The notes under the pieces were generated by a model, which saw nothing but the letters and a program-made list of their open reading frames with translations, was not told where the DNA came from and made no database searches. The position numbers and the translations under genes were made by a program. 16,611 nucleotides of DNA from an uncultured bacterium (GTDB taxonomy: Bacteria > Bacillota > Clostridia > Lachnospirales > Anaerotignaceae), in NCBI GenBank assembly GCA_905214825.1, contig CAJMNV010000029.1, forward strand, positions 1 through 16,611, in the 5' to 3' direction. Shown piece by piece: positions 1 to 6,409 of this stretch. Positions within the stretch are counted from its first letter, which is position 1, and every line of letters begins with the position of its first letter.

Positions 1-34
1 AACCTTTTGGCATGGACTGCCAAAAGGTTTTTTT
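1..34 (+). terminator. Rho-independent terminator of an upstream gene outside the window
   Basis: A perfect 12-bp inverted repeat (1-12 with 18-29) encloses a 5-nt loop and runs into a T-tract at 28-34. The T-tract lies on the plus-strand side, so it should end a plus-strand gene whose body is left of the window. The stem is symmetrical, so it could also stop the minus-strand transcription coming from the right, but the bases left of position 1 are not visible. Confidence 0.8.
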
Positions 35-40
35 ATGTAA

Positions 41-259
41 TCATAAAAAAAAGAGAATGCTTTGAAAAATCAAAGTATGCTCCTCTATGGTCTCCAATAT
101 TTGTTTTGAAATAAAATCCCGAAATGTCGTTCCCATCTCTTGACACCTAGCCTTAGCCAGGTGGGCAACCGCAGCCGAAGTCTCTGTCTTCCTCTGCCCA
201 AAGGGAATTATGTTGAGGCCTGACATCACTTTTGCATATAGGAATCCCTTTTCAGTCAT
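41..259 (-). CDS. Hypothetical 72-aa ORF in a GC-rich island; possible mobile-element remnant
   Basis: I do not recognise this protein. It is basic in the middle (a GQRKTETSAAVAHLAKAR segment), has a helix-rich second half and a hydrophobic tail. The in-frame stop at 266-268 prevents upstream extension, and no ribosome site precedes the ATG at 259. About 53% of the bases from 121 to 230 are G or C, clearly above the surrounding AT-rich DNA, which suggests different ancestry. A near-consensus minus-strand promoter at 311-339 points at it. The ASA-like segment faintly recalls the C-terminal part of IS66-family transposases, but that resemblance is too weak to name it. It could be a real small gene, a transposase fragment, or chance. 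Confidence 0.3.
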   Translation of the reverse strand: MTEKGFLYAKVMSGLNIIPFGQRKTETSAAVAHLAKARCQEMGTTFRDFISKQILETIEEHTLIFQSILFFL

Positions 260-310
260 GTAGGTTCAATAACGATGGGCTATCGAACACCTCAGGATAT
301 TTATGAATGT

Positions 311-339
311 ATTATACTACTTTTTTTGACATTCTTCAA
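311..339 (-). promoter_or_regulatory. Predicted sigma-A promoter facing the 72-aa ORF
   Basis: On the minus strand TTGAAG (334-339) and a perfect TATAAT (311-316) are separated by 17 bases. Transcription would begin near 304, about 45 bases before the ATG at 259. It sits just downstream of lspA, so the ORF at 41-259 could be transcribed independently of the lspA unit. A 6-bp inverted repeat (305-310 with 329-334) brackets the -10 and spacer. Confidence 0.45.
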
Positions 340-354
340 GTACCAATTCTGTAT

Positions 355-801
355 TTATGATTTTTTTGTCAGATTAGATACAAAGTATAATATGCCACCA
401 AATGCGATTGCGATATCCGCAATATTGAATATGGGGGCATTTTTTGCTTTGATGTAAATAAAGTCTGTGACACCACCTTTTGTAAAACGGTCGTATAAAT
501 TGCCAAAAGCACCACCCAGTAACATTGCCAAAGCATATGCGGTTTTTGTATTCCCTTTTTTTGCTTCTTTTCTCATGGTATACAAACAATATAATGACAA
601 TACACTGGCAATGCCACGCACGACATTTGGTTTTTGCTCCAATGTATTATATGCCATTCCGTCGTTTTTGATACGTTTCCAATACAATTTATTTTTTATG
701 ATTTCTTTGGATATGCCATAGGATAGTTTGTGTTCTGCCAAACGTTTTGTCCCATAATCCAAAAAAAATACACTGCATAAAGTGCCGAAATATCGCAACA
801 T
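355..801 (-). CDS. lspA: Signal peptidase II (prolipoprotein signal peptidase)
   Basis: This is the aspartyl membrane protease that removes the signal peptide of diacylglyceryl-modified prolipoproteins before the lipid-bearing Cys. At 148 aa it has normal family length. The family motifs appear in order: D15-x3-K19 near the N terminus, an N-x-G-x-A motif (NDGMA, 46-50), GNLYDR (100-105) with catalytic Asp104, and the FN-x-AD motif with catalytic Asp129. Hydrophobic stretches fit the usual four-helix topology. The start is supported by an AGAGGA ribosome site 5 bases upstream. It is the last gene of the MATE unit and starts one base after the stop of the small membrane protein. A natural substrate is encoded in this window, the lipobox-bearing SpoIID-domain protein at 2719, but nothing shows a specific link. 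Confidence 0.93.
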   Translation of the reverse strand: MLRYFGTLCSVFFLDYGTKRLAEHKLSYGISKEIIKNKLYWKRIKNDGMAYNTLEQKPNVVRGIASVLSLYCLYTMRKEAKKGNTKTAYALAMLLGGAFGNLYDRFTKGGVTDFIYIKAKNAPIFNIADIAIAFGGILYFVSNLTKKS

Positions 802-802
802 A

Positions 803-1090
803 TCAATCCTCTTTTCTATTTTTTTGCAGATGATATAATTTCAACATGGTGTATACTAAGCCAACGCTATAAATCAATATGGAACCAATGGTTAATATTT
901 TGGGGTCTTGTTTCAAAAATATACGCCAAAAGAATGCAATGGTCATCAAAATACCACTACAAAATGCAATTTTTCCCATTTGGTGCAAGAGTTGGCGAAT
1001 GGTTGTATTTTGTGGGATTGCAGGAATAGATTGATACTGCCGAAAAGAAACAAAAACAAAAATCCCCATAATGATGATATAAAGTATCAT
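803..1090 (-). CDS. Small integral membrane protein, unknown function
   Basis: A 95-aa protein with three predicted membrane segments: an N-terminal run (ILYIIIMGIFVFV), a central one (IAFCSGILMTIAFFW) and a third near the C terminus (ILTIGSILIYSVGLVYTML). It ends in a short basic tail. No family is recognised. An ATG at 1102 would lengthen it by four residues but has no ribosome site. The ATG at 1090 is preceded by GGGGG at a 5-base spacing and is preferred. It lies 15 bases after the MATE stop and its own stop is one base before lspA, so all three genes should be co-translated. It could be an accessory subunit of the exporter, but this rests only on position. Confidence 0.75.
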   Translation of the reverse strand: MILYIIIMGIFVFVSFRQYQSIPAIPQNTTIRQLLHQMGKIAFCSGILMTIAFFWRIFLKQDPKILTIGSILIYSVGLVYTMLKLYHLQKNRKED

Positions 1091-1105
1091 ATATACCCCC
1101 ATATA

Positions 1106-2464
1106 TCAAAAATTCAGTAATTTTAGTATTTTTTTCAAAAAGAATACACAAAGCAATGCCGCACAAACCTCTGCAATCGGGAAAGCAAGCCAAATGATGT
1201 CCAATATGCCTGTTCTGGAAAGCACATATGCCACTGGTACCAATATGAATAATTGACGAATGACAGATACAATCAAACTATATACACCATTTCCCATTGC
1301 TTGGAATACAGAAGAAGAAATGATATTGAAACCAGCAAGCAAAAAGCTGATAGAGATAAAACGCAATGCAGGTATGCCAATGGCAAGCATGGCATCAGAG
1401 GCATCAAACAACAAAAGCAATTTATCTGGAATAATTTGAAACAACGCAAACCCCAAAAGCATCATACATACAGCATATACGACCGCATAGCGAATGGTTT
1501 TTGTGATACGCTCTCTATTTCTGGCACCATAATTATACGCTATGATAGGAACCATACCATTATTCATACCAAATATAGGCATGAATATAAAACTTTGCAG
1601 CTTAAAATAAACCCCAAACACTGCAATGGCTGTTGTTGTGAACACTGCAAGAATACGGTTCATAAAAAACATCATAACAGAACCGATAGAAACCATCAAT
1701 ATAGAAGGAATTGCAACTTTATAAATATGTGCCAATATAAATTTTTGCGGTAGCATATTTTTCCATGCAAATTGAATTTCATGATTTTTTTTCAAATTGA
1801 AATATAATGCAAGACCTGCGGCAACAAATTGCCCAATCACAGTTGCCAATGCTGCACCGATGACACCCATTTTGGGTAAGCCAAACATACCAAATATGAG
1901 TATAGGATCTAATATGATGTTGATGACTGCACCAATACCTTGTGTGACCATGGTATAAAAAGTACGTCCAGTTGCTTGCAACAAACGTTCCAATGCAATT
2001 TCTGCAAAAATACCCAATGAAGCAACGCAACAAATTTTCAAATAAATATCACCATATGTCACAATCTCTGCGACATTAGTCTGTCCTTTTAAAAATGGTA
2101 CGGAAACAAATAATCCAATGCACACAAATAAAAGCCAATTCATAAATACCAAAAATATGCTGATATTTGCGGTTTTGTTTGCGATTTTGATGCGTTTGGC
2201 ACCAAGGCTTTTGGACAACAAGGCATTGACACCCACACCGGTACCTGTACCAACGGCAATCATAAAGTTTTGCATGGGAAATGCCAATGATACCGCAGAT
2301 AATGCGTTTTCGCTGATTTGTGCCACAAAAATACTGTCAATGATATTATATAATGCCTGTATCAACATGGCAATCATCATTGGCAGTGACATATTTAACA
2401 ATAATTTGTTGACGGGCATTGTGCCCATTTTGTTTTCTTTTGGTTGTGCTGTGATACTGCTCAT
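1106..2464 (-). CDS. MATE family multidrug/cation efflux transporter
   Basis: A 452-aa polytopic membrane protein, the usual length for NorM/DinF-type MATE carriers, which export organic cations or metabolites using Na+ or H+ gradients. After a short polar N terminus, the first MatE domain (about 20-185) opens with NMSLPMMIAMLIQALYNIID, a classic first-helix pattern, and contains the GTGTGVGVNALLSKSLGAK segment. The second domain (about 240-405) repeats the topology, including GMNNGMVPIIAYNYGARNRE. A GGGTGG ribosome site precedes the ATG. It heads the unit with the small membrane protein and lspA, behind a promoter at 2560-2589 and a leader hairpin at 2520-2539. The substrate cannot be told from sequence. 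Confidence 0.93.
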   Translation of the reverse strand: MSSITAQPKENKMGTMPVNKLLLNMSLPMMIAMLIQALYNIIDSIFVAQISENALSAVSLAFPMQNFMIAVGTGTGVGVNALLSKSLGAKRIKIANKTANISIFLVFMNWLLFVCIGLFVSVPFLKGQTNVAEIVTYGDIYLKICCVASLGIFAEIALERLLQATGRTFYTMVTQGIGAVINIILDPILIFGMFGLPKMGVIGAALATVIGQFVAAGLALYFNLKKNHEIQFAWKNMLPQKFILAHIYKVAIPSILMVSIGSVMMFFMNRILAVFTTTAIAVFGVYFKLQSFIFMPIFGMNNGMVPIIAYNYGARNRERITKTIRYAVVYAVCMMLLGFALFQIIPDKLLLLFDASDAMLAIGIPALRFISISFLLAGFNIISSSVFQAMGNGVYSLIVSVIRQLFILVPVAYVLSRTGILDIIWLAFPIAEVCAALLCVFFLKKILKLLNF

Positions 2465-2504
2465 ATCATGTTACCACCCTTTCTGTTTTCTGTTCGTATG
2501 ATGT

Positions 2505-2539
2505 GCAAAAACAAATCAAAGCACTGCCGAAGCAGTGCT
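2505..2539 (-). terminator. Leader hairpin with UUCG tetraloop upstream of the MATE gene (possible attenuator)
   Basis: On the minus strand an 8-bp GC-rich stem (2532-2539 with 2520-2527) closes a C(UUCG)G loop, an unusually stable tetraloop. A T-rich stretch TTTGATTTGTTTTT follows at 2506-2519. No minus-strand gene lies upstream, so it is not the end of another gene. It falls about 14 bases downstream of the predicted MATE transcription start. It may be a transcription attenuator or simply a 5' stabilising hairpin. The T-tract is interrupted, which lowers confidence in termination. Confidence 0.5.
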
Positions 2540-2559
2540 GATTGTTTGATAATAAAACT

Positions 2560-2589
2560 ATGATAAAGCCAATGATGACAAATTGTCAA
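2560..2589 (-). promoter_or_regulatory. Promoter of the MATE-lspA unit with overlapping palindromic operator
   Basis: The minus strand carries a perfect TTGACA (2584-2589) and TATCAT (2560-2565) separated by 18 bases. The perfect 13-bp palindrome TGACAAATTGTCA (2576-2588) covers most of the -35 box, the position expected for a repressor site. The start would be near 2552, leaving a leader of about 88 bases. The regulator is not identified. MarR- or TetR-type proteins often control efflux genes, but neither is encoded here. Confidence 0.6.
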
Positions 2590-2718
2590 CAAAAAATTAT
2601 AAAGTTGTCCACAAAAAATAAAAAAAGATAAATATTTTCGTAGGAATATACTTCTGTTTTTCAAAAAACAAGCATATATTGATATGGAAATCGAAAGGAC
2701 AAGGGGTGTGAAAAACCA

Positions 2719-5055
2719 ATGAAAAAAGCAGTATTGTTGTTGTTGACTGGTGTTTGTATTGGGCTGTCATCTTGTGGCATATCACAACGGGGTGTATATA
2801 CAGAACAAGGGCGTATCGGCGATGATTTATCTGTGAGTAGAGAAATGGCAGCAAAAACAATTTCACTCTCTTTTTATACAGAGCAGGAATTGGAAGAGTT
2901 GGAACAAAAAATAGATTTTCCTGATGTTTCGGAGAGTGATTGGGCATATCCTTATATCAATGGGGCGGTGACATTGGGGTTTTTATCGGGAGATGAAGAC
3001 GGCAATTTTTATCCGCAAAAAGATTTGACATTGATACAAGCACAAGTTTTGATGGACAGGCTGGCACCAGATTTTGAAAGCCGCATTGCATTAAATGATG
3101 AAAACCAAAATATGGCGGTGGCATATAGTTTGTGGGTGCAGTTATTGGAAAAAGCATTGCAAGAACGCAGAGGAGAACAAAACCTTTCTTCTTATGGTAT
3201 TACAAAACAAAGTCAAGTATTGTTTTTGGCAGAAGAAAATGGTGGATTGTTTGAACGAGGAAAATATGCGGCAAATGGTTTGTCATTGGAAAAATATGAA
3301 AACACAGAAATTACATTTTTGGAAAAAGAAGGAGAAATATTGGCATTGCTAGATGTAGCAGATGTGACACCAACCATAGAAAATGTGTATTGTAATACAG
3401 AAGGTGGTGACTTGTGCATGGAAACGGGACAAGGCAATGTTTGTTATGCATACAAAGGAGAATCCGTTTCTGGTATTTGTGATGTGACATTGGAAAATGG
3501 AAGTGTGGCAGATGTGCAACAGGCAGCAGATTTGGGACAATGCACTGTCAAACGTGTCAATGGACAAGAGATTTATTTGGCAGAACAAGGGTTATTGGAA
3601 TGGGCAGAAGATTTTCGAGTATATGATGCGACAAAAGAAAGCCCTCAAAATGCCAAAGTATCCAATTTGATTTGTGGTATGGATAATGGCAGATATTATT
3701 TGAAAAATGGAAAAATTGTGGGTGCTGTGATTACCAAACAAACGGAAATGGAAAATATTCGGGTGTTGGTAGGTGGTGCAGGACAACAAAAAGTCATATT
3801 GACTGCAGAAAAAGGGTTTACATTGCAAAACCATGAAACAAAAAAAACATTTGCAGCAGGAGAACAAGCAGTTTTGACACCAGATTTGGATTGGTTTTCG
3901 ACAGGGATTTTGGAAGCAATTCCAATAGAACAAAGCAATTTGTATATTACATTTGACGATGGTACAAAACGCAGTTATGCAGGGGTATTGGAATTGGAAA
4001 ATAGACAAAACGGTATTTGTGTTGTCAATACACTCCCATTGGAAACGTATTTGCGGGGTGTTGTGCCACATGAAATGCCAGTGGATTTTGGAAAGACTGC
4101 ATTGCAATCACAAGCAATTACGGCAAGAAGTTATGCATATAATCAAATACTTGCAAACAGCTATTGTGGTTATGGGGCACATCTGACAGATGATGTTGCA
4201 AGTCAGGTGTATTTGGGGGCAGATACAGATCCACTTGCTGATGAAGCAGTGGCAGATACAAAAGGTATTTGTTTGACAAACAATGGTGATGTTGTGACAA
4301 CATATTTTTATTCGACATCTTGCGGTTATGGTTCCAATGCACAAGATGTTTGGTCAGAAGATGGTACATTTTCAAAAGTGCAAGAGGATTATTTGACAGG
4401 TGGTGTACATGGTGTGACAGAGGCAAAACCCAAAACAGAACAACAATGGCTTGCTTTCTGGCAGAATTGGGATATGAAAGGATATGACAAAAATTCTCCT
4501 TGGTATCGTTGGAAAGTGTATTTTGGTGCTGGACAGCTTTCGCAAATTACAGCACAAACATTGCAAAAAGAAGCAAAACAAAATCCAAATCATGTACAGG
4601 TGTTGCAAAATGATGGTAGTTGGCAAAATGCAATGCCAAAAGATTTTGGGAAATTGAAGGGAATTTCTGTTGTAGATAGAGCGGAAAATGGTGTTATTCG
4701 TGTGTTGCAGTTGGATTATGAGAATGGCAGTGTACAAGTAAAAACAGAATATAGTATTCGCAAAGTGCTTTCTCCCAATAAAGGGGATAGCCATGATGAG
4801 ATTTATTTGCAACGAAAAGATGGAAAATCTTTGACAGGAAGTCAGATATTGCCCAGTGCTTATTTTGCAGTGAAAGAAATGAAAAATGAACAAGGTGTAT
4901 TGACTGGGATTGCGTTTTATGGCGGTGGCAATGGGCATGGTGTCGGCATGAGCCAATATGGTGCAAAAGGTATGGCAGAACAAGGCAAAACAGCCATTGA
5001 AATATTACAACATTATTTTCCAAATTGCAGTGTGGAAAGAAAAATCAATCCATAA
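2719..5055 (+). CDS. SLH-domain lipoprotein with SpoIID/LytB lytic transglycosylase domain
   Basis: A 778-aa exported protein. Residues 1-19 form a lipoprotein signal with lipobox LSSC and Cys19 as lipid anchor. Residues 66-116 match one S-layer homology repeat (FPDVSESDWAYPYI, then a G-D-GNF-P-LT pattern). Residues about 340-560 carry the SpoIID domain: the LPLETYLRGVVPHEMP core with Glu452 in the position of the catalytic Glu, QSQAITARSYAY, the DDVASQVY segment and an STSCGYGSNAQDVW segment. The C terminus holds the conserved GHGVGMSQYGAKGMAEQG motif (739 onward). SpoIID enzymes cleave peptidoglycan stripped of stem peptides and drive engulfment in sporulation. This protein is more than twice the usual SpoIID length and has cell-wall-binding and lipid-anchor parts, so it may instead be a vegetative wall hydrolase. 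The ribosome site is AGGGGTG, 10 bases upstream. No canonical sigma-E promoter was found. Confidence 0.9.
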   Translation: MKKAVLLLLTGVCIGLSSCGISQRGVYTEQGRIGDDLSVSREMAAKTISLSFYTEQELEELEQKIDFPDVSESDWAYPYINGAVTLGFLSGDEDGNFYPQKDLTLIQAQVLMDRLAPDFESRIALNDENQNMAVAYSLWVQLLEKALQERRGEQNLSSYGITKQSQVLFLAEENGGLFERGKYAANGLSLEKYENTEITFLEKEGEILALLDVADVTPTIENVYCNTEGGDLCMETGQGNVCYAYKGESVSGICDVTLENGSVADVQQAADLGQCTVKRVNGQEIYLAEQGLLEWAEDFRVYDATKESPQNAKVSNLICGMDNGRYYLKNGKIVGAVITKQTEMENIRVLVGGAGQQKVILTAEKGFTLQNHETKKTFAAGEQAVLTPDLDWFSTGILEAIPIEQSNLYITFDDGTKRSYAGVLELENRQNGICVVNTLPLETYLRGVVPHEMPVDFGKTALQSQAITARSYAYNQILANSYCGYGAHLTDDVASQVYLGADTDPLADEAVADTKGICLTNNGDVVTTYFYSTSCGYGSNAQDVWSEDGTFSKVQEDYLTGGVHGVTEAKPKTEQQWLAFWQNWDMKGYDKNSPWYRWKVYFGAGQLSQITAQTLQKEAKQNPNHVQVLQNDGSWQNAMPKDFGKLKGISVVDRAENGVIRVLQLDYENGSVQVKTEYSIRKVLSPNKGDSHDEIYLQRKDGKSLTGSQILPSAYFAVKEMKNEQGVLTGIAFYGGGNGHGVGMSQYGAKGMAEQGKTAIEILQHYFPNCSVERKINP

Positions 5056-5061
5056 ATCAAA

Positions 5062-5100
5062 AAAAGGTATCTGATGATAAAAATCAGATACCTTTTGATT
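5062..5100. terminator. Bidirectional terminator between the SpoIID-domain gene and the rrf2 gene
   Basis: A perfect 14-bp stem (5062-5075 with 5083-5096) has a 7-base loop. It is flanked by A-rich sequence on the left and TTTTGATTGTTT on the right, so either strand can form a hairpin followed by U residues. The two flanking genes converge on it, their stop codons lying 53 bases apart. Confidence 0.85.
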
Positions 5101-5108
5101 GTTTGATA

Positions 5109-5519
5109 TTATTTGCTGTTATATTCTTCTATCAAATCACCCAAAGAAATATTATCGACAACATTATCCACGGCGTCTTTCATTTTTTTCCATATAGAAA
5201 GCGAAACACAATTATCAGAATTTTCACACATGGGGTTGTCTACACAGTCAACAGGTGCAAGAGAACCTTCTAAAATGCGTAAGATTTCACCAATGCTGAT
5301 GTCATTGGGGTGTTTGGTCAGTATATAACCGCCTTGTGCACCACGAAAACTTTTTACCAAACCAGATTTTGTCAAAGGATTGATAATTTGTTCTAAATAT
5401 TTTTCAGAAATATCTTGTTCTTTGGCAATGGCTTTGAGTGCCATTGTACCATTTTCATAATGTAGTGCAAGACTGAGCATCAAACGTATGCCATAGCGAC
5501 CTTTTGTAGAAATTTTCAT
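5109..5519 (-). CDS. Rrf2 family transcriptional regulator, IscR-like with [2Fe-2S] cysteines
   Basis: A 136-aa DNA-binding protein. The N-terminal winged helix-turn-helix begins MKISTKGRYGIRLML, and IAKEQDISEKYLEQI is the recognition region, followed by the wing (GLVKSFRGAQGGYIL). Cys92, Cys98 and Cys104 lie at exactly the positions of the three Cys ligands of E. coli IscR, so an Fe-S cluster is likely and the protein probably senses cluster status or oxidative/nitrosative stress. The fourth ligand of E. coli IscR, His107, is not at that position (Leu here). The start has AGGAG 6-7 bases upstream. It lies 18 bases after the YbaK-like gene and should be co-transcribed with it. No iscS or iscU gene is nearby, so its targets are unknown. 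A CymR-type role is less likely given the cysteines. Confidence 0.9.
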   Translation of the reverse strand: MKISTKGRYGIRLMLSLALHYENGTMALKAIAKEQDISEKYLEQIINPLTKSGLVKSFRGAQGGYILTKHPNDISIGEILRILEGSLAPVDCVDNPMCENSDNCVSLSIWKKMKDAVDNVVDNISLGDLIEEYNSK

Positions 5520-5537
5520 ATTATTCTCCTTACTGTT

Positions 5538-6011
5538 TTATTCTTCCCAGCCTTTGCAGACATCCACCCATGCCATGCAGTTGCCGTAATGGAACAATTC
5601 TTCGCAAGTCAATTCGACAGCAGAATTACTACTGCCAGCAGCAGGAAATACAGTTTCAAAACGCTGCATGGAAACATCTGCAAATGCTTTTGTGCCTTCT
5701 GGCAATGCAAAAGGACAGACACCACCAACAGCATGCCCTGTGGCTTGCAGTGTTTCCTCGGGAGAGAGCATTTTTGCTTTGATACCAAATATGTTTTTGA
5801 ATTTGCGGTTATCAATTTTGGCATCACCAGCAATGGCAATGACAACCGGACCATCTTTGGAAAGCAAACACAATGTTTTACAAATGCGGGCAGGTATGAC
5901 ACCAGCAGCTTGTGCTGCCAAATCTACAGTCGCACTGGATGTTTCAAATTCCAAAATTGGTTTTGGACAATTCATATTTTGCAAATATGCTTTCACTTTT
6001 TCGATTGACAT
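5538..6011 (-). CDS. YbaK/EbsC family aminoacyl-tRNA deacylase
   Basis: A 157-aa single-domain protein of the YbaK/ProX editing family, which hydrolyses mischarged tRNAs such as Cys-tRNAPro or Ala-tRNAPro in the cytosol. Seen here are the conserved Lys (Lys45, in GVIPARICKTL), the DAKIDNRKFKNIFG segment, and the GGVCPFALP loop matching the G-x-x-x-P motif of the family. An upstream in-frame ATG at 6023 abuts the AGGAG ribosome site with no spacing, so the ATG at 6011 is preferred although its spacing (about 12) is long. It is the first gene of a two-gene unit with the Rrf2 regulator and has a good promoter at 6060-6088. The tRNA substrate cannot be assigned. Confidence 0.88.
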   Translation of the reverse strand: MSIEKVKAYLQNMNCPKPILEFETSSATVDLAAQAAGVIPARICKTLCLLSKDGPVVIAIAGDAKIDNRKFKNIFGIKAKMLSPEETLQATGHAVGGVCPFALPEGTKAFADVSMQRFETVFPAAGSSNSAVELTCEELFHYGNCMAWVDVCKGWEE

Positions 6012-6059
6012 AATAGAATGCATCTCCTTTTGGCGGAATTGTAAGTCTGTTTTTTGAAT

Positions 6060-6088
6060 ATCATAGCAGAAAAGTAGTATTTATGCAA
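6060..6088 (-). promoter_or_regulatory. Promoter of the ybaK-rrf2 unit
   Basis: On the minus strand TTGCAT (6083-6088) and TATGAT (6060-6065) are separated by exactly 17 bases. The start would be near 6052, about 40 bases before the preferred ATG at 6011. No operator-like palindrome is obvious around it. Confidence 0.6.
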
Positions 6089-6154
6089 TACATACAAATA
6101 ACTTTTTGAAAAAATCAGAACAAAAACATGAAAATAGAAATACATTGAAAAATA

Positions 6155-6183
6155 TTGAGATTTTTTTTATGATATGATATACT
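6155..6183 (+). promoter_or_regulatory. Upstream promoter P1 of the dlt-like region
   Basis: TTGAGA (6155-6160), a 17-base spacer that begins with eight T residues, and TATACT (6178-6183). The start would be near 6190. The only element directly downstream is a short ORF and a terminator at 6266-6301, so P1 would give a transcript of about 110 bases unless read-through occurs. Confidence 0.55.
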
Positions 6184-6189
6184 TTATGA

Positions 6190-6301
6190 GATTATTAAAA
6201 ATGGTATTGTTTATGCAAAGTCTTTTTGTGACCATGCGAGAGACAGAGCGATAATAATACAAAATAAAAAGCATCATATATCCCCGTATATGGTGCTTTT
6301 T
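6190..6301 (+). ncRNA. Candidate short leader RNA or small RNA with a 17-codon ORF
   Basis: This 112-base stretch is delimited by promoter P1 and a terminator. It contains a small ORF at 6201-6254 (MVLFMQSLFVTMRETER) that stops 11 bases before the terminator stem. No good ribosome site precedes the ATG. The arrangement fits an attenuation leader for the operon, an independent small RNA, or chance. It does not match any riboswitch class that I recognise. Confidence 0.3.
6266..6301 (+). terminator. Terminator between P1 and P2, upstream of the dlt-like operon
   Basis: A 16-bp stem (6266-6281 with 6286-6301) with a CCCC loop, containing two G-U type wobbles and ending in a run of five T. The gene to the left is on the opposite strand, so this does not end an annotated gene. 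It lies between two promoters that read the same way. Confidence 0.75.
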
Positions 6302-6315
6302 GAATTTTCATAATA

Positions 6316-6344
6316 TTGACTTGATAATTTGATGATGATATACT
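6316..6344 (+). promoter_or_regulatory. Proximal promoter P2 of the dlt-like operon
   Basis: TTGACT (6316-6321), 17 bases, TATACT (6339-6344). It has the same spacing and -10 box as P1. Transcription would start near 6351, about 60 bases before the ligase ATG and beyond the terminator. The 13-base repeat AATTTGATGATGA occurs at 6326-6338, inside this promoter, and again at 6365-6377 in the leader. Confidence 0.6.
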
Positions 6345-6409
6345 CAAAAAAGGTTCTTTTCCAGAATTTGATGATGAAAAAGAATGTTTGAAAGAATTGA
6401 GGGAATGAT

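Noticed and set aside
1253..1753. 166-codon plus-strand ORF
   Set aside because: Antisense to the MATE gene; basic, Asn/His-rich shadow composition with no ribosome site.
2605..2633. Plus-strand promoter TTGTCC-N17-ATAAAT for the SpoIID-domain gene
   Set aside because: Both boxes are poor matches, and CATATATT at 2673-2680 lacks a properly spaced sigma-E -35 partner, so no promoter is annotated for this gene.
2461..2664. 67-codon minus-strand ORF ending at the MATE start, considered as a leader peptide
   Set aside because: Its ATG lies upstream of the predicted MATE transcription start near 2552, so it would not be on that transcript, and the reading passes through the hairpin with no coding character.
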